Of a stretch of DNA of 45,320 bases, positions 37,630-45,320 are shown piece by piece. The notes beneath the pieces were generated by a model. The model was not told the DNA's origin and searched no databases. It saw only the letters and a list, made by a program, of their open reading frames with translations. This DNA is from Thermoplasmata archaeon (GTDB taxonomy: Archaea; Thermoplasmatota; Thermoplasmata; Lutacidiplasmatales; UBA184), in contig JASHPT010000105.1 of assembly GCA_030037955.1 (NCBI GenBank), positions 1-45,320 of the forward strand, given 5' to 3'. A program made the position numbers and the translations under genes. The number at the start of each line of letters is the position of its first letter. The first letter of the stretch is position 1.

Positions 37630-38223
37630 CAGTTCCAGCGAGCCTTGAACCCGGTTCTCGCCAGTAAGACGAAGTTGGAGCTGCTCCGAACGATGTTCGG
37701 ATCTCCGGGTCAAAGATGGACGGGGCGAGAACTGGCACGTTCTGCGGGTGTGTCCACCGCCCAAGCCGCCCGCGACCTCGCCGAACTCGCAGACACGTCC
37801 GTTGTTCTTCGCGAAGTCGTCGGACGGTCGTACTCTTGGCGGCTGAACTCCTTTCATGTCCTGTTCGCAACGCTAACGGGCCTCTTCGTGCAAGAGGCGA
37901 GCCTGAGGTCGGAGCTTCTGCACGATCTGTCGGATGAACTCCGACATGCGAGGCCCGAACGGGCCCGGCTGTTTGGCTCTGTTTCTCGGGGGGAGGAACG
38001 CCCGGACAGCGATGTGGACTTGTTCGTCCAGGTCCGGACGCCCGCAGATAGGCTCGAAGTCGAAGAGGCTGTCCGGCGTATCCGAGCCCGAGTTTGGGAT
38101 CGATTCGGAAATCCTGTCTCCTCGTTGGTATACACTCGAGCGGAGCTAGCGCGACCCAGGAACCCCGCCCTCCTCGAATCGATCGAGCGAGAGGGAGTGG
38201 AAGTGGAGACCGGGGCTCGCTAG
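37609..38223 (+). CDS. winged-HTH plus MNT-type nucleotidyltransferase
   Basis: HTH (WTGRELARSAGVSTAQAARDLAEL), then RLFGSVSRGEERPDSDVDLFV (GSxxRGx5SDxDL); alternative start ATG 37627. Confidence 0.88.
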   Translation: MYPTRYMQFQRALNPVLASKTKLELLRTMFGSPGQRWTGRELARSAGVSTAQAARDLAELADTSVVLREVVGRSYSWRLNSFHVLFATLTGLFVQEASLRSELLHDLSDELRHARPERARLFGSVSRGEERPDSDVDLFVQVRTPADRLEVEEAVRRIRARVWDRFGNPVSSLVYTRAELARPRNPALLESIEREGVEVETGAR

Positions 38224-38226
38224 ACG

Positions 38227-38622
38227 ATGGCTCGAACAGAAGTTCTGCCGAAGGCAAGGTATTCCATTTACCTGGCACGAGCGCGTGAGTTCGCCCGCCA
38301 GATGGACCGGGCCGCCGCCGACCGAGCTTGGAACTCCGTCGGTCTTCTCGGAGTTCATTGCGTGATTTCCTCGTGTGACGCCCTGACCGTCCGCCGAGCC
38401 GGTCAGCGTTGGAGCGGACAAGATCATGCCGGGGTGGTCGGAATGGTCAGATCCCTCGATCTGCCGAAGTCGGACGTGGTGCTCCGACAGGTCGCACAGG
38501 TGCTCGAACGGCAGAACCGCGTGGAGTACGAGGCGCGGGAGTTCACCGAGAGAGAGGCCGTCGAGGTCCGTCTGCAGGCAGCTCGCATTCTCCGCTGGGT
38601 TTCGTCCGAGCTCCCCCCGTAG
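38227..38622 (+). CDS. HEPN-domain protein
   Basis: Helical, AREFARQMDRAAADRAWNSVGLLGVHCVISSCDALTV...RWSGQDHAGVV...LERQNRVEYEAREFTEREA; immediately follows MNT gene. Confidence 0.82.
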   Translation: MARTEVLPKARYSIYLARAREFARQMDRAAADRAWNSVGLLGVHCVISSCDALTVRRAGQRWSGQDHAGVVGMVRSLDLPKSDVVLRQVAQVLERQNRVEYEAREFTEREAVEVRLQAARILRWVSSELPP

Positions 38623-38688
38623 TTCGTTTCGATCCATGTGCGCTCCGACCGTCACCCTGTCGTTTGCGTATGGGCGGCTCCCACCCAG

Positions 38689-39165
38689 TCACGTAGGTCT
38701 AGGACGTACCGACCAAAAGAGCGAACCAAGCCAGAGGACGCCGAGAAGAGCAAGGAGGCCTCCGAGGATCAAGACACCCAGGCTGGGATTGGGTCCGGGG
38801 TGGTCACCCACGAAGGCCAGGGTCAGAAGACCGACGGCCCCTGCGAGGACAAGACACGCCGGAAGAGATCGCAGACCTCGGGGTACGGGACCTGCTTTGG
38901 CGCGCGACACCGCGCTAGCCGCTAGGAAAGCAATCCCGAGTACCACGAGTGCCTCGCCCAGGAGCATCGGACCCCGGAACCACAGTGGGACAGGGGGCGG
39001 ACCGCACGGACCGAACTGGGGGCATCCCGATCCAAAGGTAGCCGTAATCGTTGGCCAGACCACCAGGGCGTAGTACGTTGCAATGCCGGTCCCCGCACCG
39101 GCGATCGCAACACCGACAAGAAACAGGAGCCAGTACCGGCGCACAGCGGCCGTAGGCCTGTCCAC
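38689..39165 (-). CDS. four-TM membrane protein, hypothetical
   Basis: 158 aa with four hydrophobic segments. Confidence 0.6.
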   Translation of the reverse strand: MDRPTAAVRRYWLLFLVGVAIAGAGTGIATYYALVVWPTITATFGSGCPQFGPCGPPPVPLWFRGPMLLGEALVVLGIAFLAASAVSRAKAGPVPRGLRSLPACLVLAGAVGLLTLAFVGDHPGPNPSLGVLILGGLLALLGVLWLGSLFWSVRPRPT

Positions 39166-39293
39166 CTCAAGTCGATTATGGGCCGGTGGGAGTCCGGCTC
39201 ACTGGGAGGGCCACACAGATCGCCAGGGAGGACTTTCGCTGCAAGACTCAGTACACCTACAGCAGGGGCACCATCGCCCGGTACCATGGCCGG

Positions 39294-39584
39294 CTAACGG
39301 GACTTCGCTGTCTCGCTCGGAGAGTCGAAGTGGACCACTCCGGCGCCATAGTCGATCAACAGGAGCCGACATGCACTGCATCGCCACCCCCGGAGGTGAG
39401 GGGTGGGGAACGTGTCCACCATGGGAATGATGGGTTCTCCCTTCCAGAGCGCAGCGTCGAACCAGCCGATGCGGTCGACCCAGTTAGTGCGCGCGCCGCC
39501 CGCCATGTACCCCGGAACCATCACCTGGCTGCACCGGGGGCACGAGGGCGGAGGGCTCTCCGACGGCGGATCACCTCCAGGCAT
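39294..39584 (-). CDS. small zinc-ribbon protein (DUF6487-like)
   Basis: CPRCSQVMVPGYM...GWRCSACRLLLIDYG. Confidence 0.65.
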   Translation of the reverse strand: MPGGDPPSESPPPSCPRCSQVMVPGYMAGGARTNWVDRIGWFDAALWKGEPIIPMVDTFPTPHLRGWRCSACRLLLIDYGAGVVHFDSPSETAKSR

Positions 39585-39726
39585 GGGATATCACCGCTCG
39601 ATGGTGATTCCGAAAACTGGTCTCATGGCCCTTACGTCAACTGCGCTGCATGAGTTCCAGCGGGTTGCACTGGCGACCTGGAGTACGGTATAATTCCCCT
39701 CGCGCGTCCAGCCGATGGCGACGACC

Positions 39727-40020
39727 ATGGCAACCTACGCACTCTTCGACATCGATTGGCATGACCAGGCTAAGGCAGCCGAGTACCGTGAGAAGTTCGG
39801 ACCGGCGCTCGAAAAGCACGGGGGCAAGACACTGTGCGCCGGGCCGCCGCAAGTAATCGAAGGGAACTGGAATCCCGCCCGCGTGGTCATCCTCGAGTTT
39901 CCGAGTACGGCTGCCTTCCGCACCTGGTACGGCTCCCCAGAGTACGCGCCCGTGCTCCAGCTCCGCCAGGCCGGAGCGACGACCAAGGCCGTGGTCGTCG
40001 TGGAAGGCCCGAATCGCTGA
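39727..40020 (+). CDS. DUF1330 family protein
   Basis: YALFDIDWHDQAKAAEYREKFGPALEKHGGKTLCAG...ILEFPSTAAFRTWYGSPEYAPVLQLRQ. Confidence 0.85.
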   Translation: MATYALFDIDWHDQAKAAEYREKFGPALEKHGGKTLCAGPPQVIEGNWNPARVVILEFPSTAAFRTWYGSPEYAPVLQLRQAGATTKAVVVVEGPNR

Positions 40021-40040
40021 GGGGGGAACCCCGTCCTCGC

Positions 40041-40610
40041 CTACGCGTTCTTCGGCTCGTAGCGCAACCCGAGGACGCCGGAGGCGAACGGCTTCGCACT
40101 CACCAACTTCAACCGGAGGCGGTCCGCCTCAGTCGGGAAGAGAGCCCGGCCGGAACCGAGGAGGATAGGCTGCACTCGGAGCCGGAAGTCATCGACGAGA
40201 CCGGCGCGAATGACCGCCGACGCGATTGAACCGCTGCCTACGATCTGGATGTCCTTGCCCGTCCCCTCTCTCAGCCGGGCGACCTCCTTGACCGGGTCCG
40301 TCCGAACGAACGTCACCGGTTTCCATGTCCCCTCCGTGAGTGTCCGCGAGAAGACGACCTTCGGGAGGGCGTTGAGCGTCTCCGGGATGAACGGGTCCCA
40401 CCCCTGGGACGCGGGGTCCTTCATCTTCGGGAACACTTCCGAGAACTCGTCGTAGGTTTTTCGTCCGAACACGAGGGTACCGATGTTGCTGAGTGCATCG
40501 TGGGACCAGGCCATGTCCGCGTCGTCGAACTCGAACCAGTCGATCTGACTCTTCGCGTCGGTGTAGTATCCGTCCAGCGACACCAGGCTGTCCAGCACGA
40601 CCTTCCGCAT
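40041..40610 (-). CDS. dihydrofolate reductase / RibD C-terminal family protein
   Basis: MRKVVLDSLVSLDGYYTDAKSQIDWF, LVFGRKTYDEFS, IQIVGSGSIASAVIRAGLVDDFRLRVQPILLGSGRALF. Confidence 0.92.
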   Translation of the reverse strand: MRKVVLDSLVSLDGYYTDAKSQIDWFEFDDADMAWSHDALSNIGTLVFGRKTYDEFSEVFPKMKDPASQGWDPFIPETLNALPKVVFSRTLTEGTWKPVTFVRTDPVKEVARLREGTGKDIQIVGSGSIASAVIRAGLVDDFRLRVQPILLGSGRALFPTEADRLRLKLVSAKPFASGVLGLRYEPKNA

Positions 40611-40718
40611 GACCGCAAAATACGACCCCGGCTAAATAGGCCTCAGGAGAACGAGAGTATACCGGTGCCGGGGGCCCGGCGCAGAAAAAACACCGGGTAG
40701 GCGAGGGAAATCCGCCGT

Positions 40719-41228
40719 CTACGAGGACTCCGGTCGAAGAATGAGCACGGTGGAGCTTGCGGTCGCGTACAACTTTTCCTGAAGGTCCGTCAGTCGGGCC
40801 TCCAAGATGGCGACCCGGGACCCCGAGTGGACGACCCGACCCTGCGCTCTCAGTGTCCCGACCTTGCTAGTGACGGGTCTCGGGAAGTTGACCTTCAGTT
40901 CCAAGGTAGTGTAGCCGACGCCCGCCGGGAGGGTAGTGTGGAACGAGCAGCCCATCGCGGTGTCGAGGAGAACCGTCACGATCCCACCATGGACGTTGCC
41001 CAACGGACTGTACATGTACTCTGCGGGGTCGAACTCGAAGGCCACGGAACCGGGTTCCACCGAGGCGATTCGAACCCCGAGAAGTTCCATGAACGGTGGC
41101 GGCGGCAATTCGCCAGAGAGGAAAGCCCGCATGAAGTCCAGCCCGGGCAGCTTGCGCAACGGCTGAGCAAACTGAGCCGGATCCTGCCAACGGATCGTGC
41201 GGGTCCGAGATTCCCGGGAGTCTGCCAT
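40719..41228 (-). CDS. PaaI-like hotdog thioesterase
   Basis: GNVHGGIVTVLLDTAMGCSFHTTLPAGVGYTTLELKVNFPRPV. Confidence 0.9.
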   Translation of the reverse strand: MADSRESRTRTIRWQDPAQFAQPLRKLPGLDFMRAFLSGELPPPPFMELLGVRIASVEPGSVAFEFDPAEYMYSPLGNVHGGIVTVLLDTAMGCSFHTTLPAGVGYTTLELKVNFPRPVTSKVGTLRAQGRVVHSGSRVAILEARLTDLQEKLYATASSTVLILRPESS

Positions 41229-41318
41229 CCGGTTGCCTCAGCAGCTCAGCCGCGACGGTCGCTCTGGCAGTTATAGCCGTTCCCGACGGAAGGCGGCTCG
41301 AGCGGAAGCGTTCGGGGG

Positions 41319-42290
41319 TCAGGCCAGGCTGCCCGCGCGGGCATAACGACGCAGCGAATCCTCGAGCGTTGGAATCGGGCCGAATAGCTCGCCTTGCACC
41401 CGGGTATCGGCCACGTACTTTCCGGTGCCGAAAAACGCGATCATGGACTGCATGTCCCTCATCCGGTGGCTGAAGTGAGACGCGAGACCCATCATCGCGC
41501 CCATCCCGCCCATGCCCACGGTACGAATCGGGCGGTTCAGGATCCGGCCGAACACCTCGGCCATCTCGTTCATCGACACGGCGCGGTCCGTCCCGAGATC
41601 GATGCGCTTCCCGACGGCGCCGGGCGCGTCGACCGCCAGGGAGAGGGCGCGCGCCACGTCGTCGACGTGGATCCACGTCCACGGTACGTCGGTCGGTCCG
41701 AACGACCGCAGACGGCCCTTGCGTAACCCCTTCGACCAGAAGTCCCAGCCCGCCCCGGGAGGCACGATAAACGCTCCAGGACGCAACGCGACGAACGAGA
41801 CCCCTTGTGCCTCGAGCTGGTCTTCGACCAGCTTCTTCGCCCAGAAGTGGGGCACATCCGGAGCCTGATCGCACTTCAGGATGCTTGTGAGAACGAATCG
41901 CGGAACACCCGCCCTGGCAGCCGCATCGACCAGGTTCCGGTTCCCTGCGAGGTCCACGGTCGCGAGCGAGTCCCCTCTCCGACGACCGGTGTAGCCAGCG
42001 GCCGTCGTGACCACCGCGCTGAGTCCCCTCAGGGGCTGGTCGAGTGATGCCCGTTGGGTCAAATCCCCCCGGACGACGTCCACCCCCTTCCCAGCCAGAT
42101 GAGTGGCGTCGGTGCCCGGCCGCACGAGGGCCCGGACTCGCCTCCCCCGGGCGAGGAGATGGTCCACAACCCGTCCCCCCAGGTTCCCGGTGGCTCCGAC
42201 CACGAGGACGGGCAAGTCCGAGCCGCTCGCCTGGCCTTCCGAAGGCGCTCGGGTGGGGGCCGCTGCGCTTCGGGACTCGGGTGTACTCAT
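41319..42290 (-). CDS. NmrA/SDR-type NAD(P)-binding protein
   Basis: LPVLVVGATGNLGGRVVDHLLARGRRVRALVRP, VDVVRGDLTQ; ATG 42290 overlaps upstream stop. Confidence 0.92.
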   Translation of the reverse strand: MSTPESRSAAAPTRAPSEGQASGSDLPVLVVGATGNLGGRVVDHLLARGRRVRALVRPGTDATHLAGKGVDVVRGDLTQRASLDQPLRGLSAVVTTAAGYTGRRRGDSLATVDLAGNRNLVDAAARAGVPRFVLTSILKCDQAPDVPHFWAKKLVEDQLEAQGVSFVALRPGAFIVPPGAGWDFWSKGLRKGRLRSFGPTDVPWTWIHVDDVARALSLAVDAPGAVGKRIDLGTDRAVSMNEMAEVFGRILNRPIRTVGMGGMGAMMGLASHFSHRMRDMQSMIAFFGTGKYVADTRVQGELFGPIPTLEDSLRRYARAGSLA

Positions 42291-42988
42291 GAGTATCCCC
42301 GAAAGACCTCGAACGCAATCCGCTCTCGCGAGACGCCGAGTCTCAGGAGCGCTTGCCCGACCTCCATCACCATCGCGCCCCGGCCGCACAGATAGTACAC
42401 CGGATCCTGGAGCCGGGAGGCTGCATCCTGCAGGAGCGCCGCATCGATCCGGCCTCGGCGGCCGGTCCACCCGCTGTCACTGGGCTCCCGGGACAGCGTG
42501 TGAAGGACGGTGAAATTCCCGTTGACCTGTTCCAGCCTGTCGAGGTCCTTGCGGTAGGCGATCTCGTCCTGGCTCCGGTTGCCATAGATCAGGACCGCGT
42601 GACGAGGCGACTGGGTGTCGGTGAGATAGTCGGCCATGCCCTTGAGAGGGGTGATACCGATCCCTCCTGCGACGAACACGGCGTCTCGGGCCGTGTCGAG
42701 AACGAAGTGCCCGTACGCGCCGTCGATCTCGACCTCGTCGCCGGGCCGGAGGGCCGCGAAGGCCGTCTTCCAGGGCGAGGACGAGAGTCGTGCACCGAAC
42801 TCCAGGAACTCCTGGGTCGGGGACGAGGCCAGCGACATCGGGTATTCCACGCCGCCAGCGCTGGTCACCAGCTCGAGCCCACAAAACTGGACAGGGAGGT
42901 ACGCAAAGCCCGGCGCCTTCTCGACGCGGATCATGTGCGCGCTCGGGGTGAGCGGACGGGACTCGAGCACCTCGGCCCGGTAAATCAT
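42287..42988 (-). CDS. FAD/NAD(P)-binding oxidoreductase (ferredoxin-NADP reductase fold)
   Basis: VEYPMSLASSPTQEFLEF, VFVAGGIGITPLKGMADYL, YYLCGRGAMVMEVGQALLRLGV. Confidence 0.9.
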   Translation of the reverse strand: MIYRAEVLESRPLTPSAHMIRVEKAPGFAYLPVQFCGLELVTSAGGVEYPMSLASSPTQEFLEFGARLSSSPWKTAFAALRPGDEVEIDGAYGHFVLDTARDAVFVAGGIGITPLKGMADYLTDTQSPRHAVLIYGNRSQDEIAYRKDLDRLEQVNGNFTVLHTLSREPSDSGWTGRRGRIDAALLQDAASRLQDPVYYLCGRGAMVMEVGQALLRLGVSRERIAFEVFRGYS

Positions 42989-43093
42989 GAGCTATCCTGG
43001 ACCCCCGGTCTCCGAGGCGATACCGAAGGCAAGCGGCGATGCTCAGCTCGTGCCCGCACTGGCTCCCTTGCCGCGACCGAGGCAGTTGACTTC

Positions 43094-43113
43094 TAAGTAG
43101 TTTACTGCTAAGC
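43094..43113. promoter_or_regulatory. imperfect palindrome CTAAGTAGTTTACTGCTAAG, candidate MarR operator
   Basis: 14 of 20 positions symmetric; between divergent oxidoreductase and MarR genes. Confidence 0.4.
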
Positions 43114-43169
43114 GAATTGTCCCGGGGGCACCGTCACCCTATTAAGACCGGTTGTCCCCTCTCGCCTCC

Positions 43170-43616
43170 GTGAGCCCGCAGACGCGCCGGCCGGTGATGG
43201 AGGCCCTGGTTCACAATCTCCGCCGGGCCTCCTTCACTGTCCATGCACGCTTCCGCATGGCGTTGGCCCACCGCGGGCTTTCGATGGGCCAGTTCCTGGT
43301 GCTCCGGAGCCTGGTGAGCGAGGGCCGCGGTACCCCGAGGGATCTCGCGAAGTCCCTGGGAGTCACCACGGGGAACATCACCGGACTCGTGGACAAGCTC
43401 GAGGCCGAGGCCCTGATCGTTCGCGACCGAAGCCGCTCGGACCGGCGGGTGGTCCATCTCAAAGCCACGAAGAAGGGCCAGAGTCTCATGGGAGAGCTTC
43501 AACAGGCGGTCGTCGCGCAGACCGCGAAGGCCTTCGAGTCATGGAGCGAAGGCGATCTGCAGCGGCTGAACCTCCTTCTTCGCAGGGTCATCGAGGATGG
43601 CAGCTGCAACTGCTGA
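43170..43616 (+). CDS. MarR-family transcriptional regulator
   Basis: TPRDLAKSLGVTTGNITGLVDKLEAEALIVRDRSRSDRRVVHLKATKKG; GTG 43170 sits ~26 nt after TATTAAG. Confidence 0.9.
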   Translation: MSPQTRRPVMEALVHNLRRASFTVHARFRMALAHRGLSMGQFLVLRSLVSEGRGTPRDLAKSLGVTTGNITGLVDKLEAEALIVRDRSRSDRRVVHLKATKKGQSLMGELQQAVVAQTAKAFESWSEGDLQRLNLLLRRVIEDGSCNC

Positions 43617-43801
43617 GCGTCACGTCAGCTATCGGCAAGCGGTCGCCAGCACGACCGGAATTCGGGAACTCCAATCTACTGTGCCAGGGGGCATCCGCGG
43701 GCCGATGGACGTACCCGATTCCCGCCCGCGTTGCACTCGGCACGCGACCCGCGGTGTAATCATCGCACGGGGGCTGGCTCCGGAAGCCGGGGGATGTCGC
43801 A

Positions 43802-44332
43802 ATGGACTCTGAGGTGGAGAGCATTCGAAACTGGTTCGCATACATCGCCGAGGCGCGGAAGGGATACCTCGATACCCTCGGGAAGCTGGACTCCGCCGAG
43901 CTGACCCGGGATCGCGGGGCATCGTTCCCCAGTCTGTACGACATCTTCGCGCACTCGCAAGGGGCCTTGTACTTCTGGATGAGGGATGCCGCTAAGTTCC
44001 CATTCCCTGAACAGGCGGGCGACGCGAACGCCCCGCCCTCAATCGAAGTGCTGCGGACGGACGAAGACTACATCCAGACCCAGATCCGCCGAGTCATGGC
44101 GGAGCTGAGCGAGGCCGATCTCTCGCGAATGATCGCGCGAAAGAACGGAGTCGGATCCGATCACGACTGCCAGGTCCCGGTACGAGATGCCCTCTGGCAC
44201 CTAGTCGAGGAGGAGCTGCAGCATCGCGGCGAGATCAATGCGCTCCTCTGGCAGATCAACGTCGATGCGCCGATCTACAACTGGGTTAGTTGGGCGCATA
44301 CGGCAGGACGAATCAAGGACCCGCAGCCGTAA
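43802..44332 (+). CDS. DinB/YfiT-like four-helix protein
   Basis: SLYDIFAHSQGALYFWM, PVRDALWHLVEEELQHRGEINALLWQIN. Confidence 0.85.
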   Translation: MDSEVESIRNWFAYIAEARKGYLDTLGKLDSAELTRDRGASFPSLYDIFAHSQGALYFWMRDAAKFPFPEQAGDANAPPSIEVLRTDEDYIQTQIRRVMAELSEADLSRMIARKNGVGSDHDCQVPVRDALWHLVEEELQHRGEINALLWQINVDAPIYNWVSWAHTAGRIKDPQP

Positions 44333-44434
44333 CCGCACTAGGCCCCACGTACTCTCGGGCGTGAATTCCCATTGCGTGTTTGGAGCAGCGCGCTCTGCGA
44401 GAGGAACAGGGTGGCTTGTAGCCGTCGAGGTGCA

Positions 44435-44671
44435 CTAGACTCCCTCTTGAGTCAAGTACGCCGAGACTCCCCCGGGGATGAACTCGGCATCGGCCCCAGC
44501 GACTGTTCGAATGCGGTCGAACGCCTTGCCCGTCTTTCCGACTACCCTAATCTTGGACGGGTTGCTTTGCCTTAGTATCAACTTTAGCAAGTTCCGGGCC
44601 AGCACGTATACGTGGGGCACTTTTCTCTGAGTACAGAACTCCATAGCAAACGAAGACTGGCGGCAGGTCAA
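44435..44671 (-). CDS. short hypothetical protein or gene remnant
   Basis: 78 aa ORF, no recognisable domain. Confidence 0.3.
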   Translation of the reverse strand: MTCRQSSFAMEFCTQRKVPHVYVLARNLLKLILRQSNPSKIRVVGKTGKAFDRIRTVAGADAEFIPGGVSAYLTQEGV

Positions 44672-44774
44672 GGAGCTGTGGCGAGGCCATTCAGCCGAAC
44701 ATCGGTGTCCATTAACGGTTTGATCTACAGGCGGGCCGAGTGCTCGTTCTAAGGCTGGGTCCTGACTGTTGCGG

Positions 44775-45209
44775 TTAGGTCTCAGACCGGATTAATTCGA
44801 TACACTTGGTCTGTAACGGAGTCAGGGAGTACACGCTCCGAGGACCGAATCGGCGAGGTAGAACCTCCAAACGGTCAGTTCGGAGCTGAGTCCGGTCCCA
44901 CGGAACGAAGCGGGATCCCAACCCGTAGCCGAAAATCAGTCCCTCAGATGTGAGACCGAGCCTCGAAGCGGGAATCGGAACCGCCAGGGCCCACCAAAAG
45001 AGGGGACCGATGGCAAAGCCGATCGCCAGCAACTGGACGAGCAACTCCGACCGGGGCGTATCGACCGGAATCCCCGCCCACGAGAAGCCAATATTCAACG
45101 CGTACTGCGAAACAACTTCTGCCACCCAGAATACGATCAACAATCCGATGTACCAAGGCAACGCGGAACGGCCAGATACCCATTCGGCCGGTTCGTCCGG
45201 ATCCGGCAT
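44775..45209 (-). CDS. membrane protein with C-terminal PH-like segment
   Basis: Two TM segments then LTSEGLIFGYGLGSRFVPWDRTQLRTDRLEVLP. Confidence 0.6.
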   Translation of the reverse strand: MPDPDEPAEWVSGRSALPWYIGLLIVFWVAEVVSQYALNIGFSWAGIPVDTPRSELLVQLLAIGFAIGPLFWWALAVPIPASRLGLTSEGLIFGYGLGSRFVPWDRTQLRTDRLEVLPRRFGPRSVYSLTPLQTKCIELIRSET

Positions 45210-45320
45210 CGCACAGTGATTTATTCAACCCGCTTCAAAGTTTCGAAGAGGAGAGGGGTCCCGAAATTGCAGAGTCCCGAGAACTTCGAGCCCCTCAGAG
45301 CGTGCGGGTTGCAATTCCCA

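Noticed and set aside
37388-38278. 296-aa minus-strand ORF opposite the HTH-MNT gene
   Set aside because: No domain-like sequence; plus-strand gene has clear HTH and nucleotidyltransferase motifs.
39186-39653. 155-aa plus-strand ORF across the zinc-ribbon locus
   Set aside because: No recognisable domain, and it overlaps the better supported CPRC/CSAC zinc-ribbon gene on the minus strand.
42058-42069. TCAAATCCCCCC match to the tRNA-Met T arm
   Set aside because: Only 12 nt, in the opposite-strand coding sequence of a conserved VVRGDLTQ motif of the NmrA gene, so likely chance and not an att site.
1-45320. CRISPR arrays, transposases, integrases, phage structural genes
   Set aside because: Looked for regularly spaced repeats and recognisable recombinase or capsid motifs in the ORF list and intergenic gaps; none seen.

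Overview
High-GC archaeal chromosome segment, probably Thermoplasmatota (lineage is inference). Archaeal markers are RpoK, ribosomal protein eS1/S3Ae, an archaeal-type UMP kinase, a translin-family protein, DUF357, a split transketolase, two intron-containing tRNAs and a stand-alone 5S rRNA gene. Positions ~1-35.2 kb are densely packed core genes: K+ channel, MTAP, pentose-phosphate enzymes, endonuclease IV, mevalonate-type decarboxylase, PaaA-like di-iron protein plus enoyl-CoA hydratase, UMP and adenylate kinases, a Tad-like pilus operon with two paralogous ATPases, an orphan DNA methyltransferase, arginine deiminase, and an AAA+/VWA module. After the intron-containing tRNA-Met(CAT) at ~35.1 kb the window becomes accessory-like: wider spacing, lower GC by eye, a bacterial-style class III cyclase-TPR gene, a HEPN-MNT pair with a fused HTH, redox/MarR genes and small orphan proteins. 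The least expected observations are: (1) a 15-nt direct copy of the tRNA-Met 3' end bracketing the cyclase gene, a possible att pair; (2) a PrkA/YeaG-like AAA+ ATPase overlapping a VWA gene and followed by a helical protein; (3) the tadA-tadB-tadC-tadA' locus; (4) an HTH-MNT/HEPN pair with an inverted repeat at its start; (5) a lone PaaA-like oxygenase next to an enoyl-CoA hydratase; (6) an unlinked 5S rRNA with its own TATA box. All identifications come from reading motifs by eye; no database search was run.
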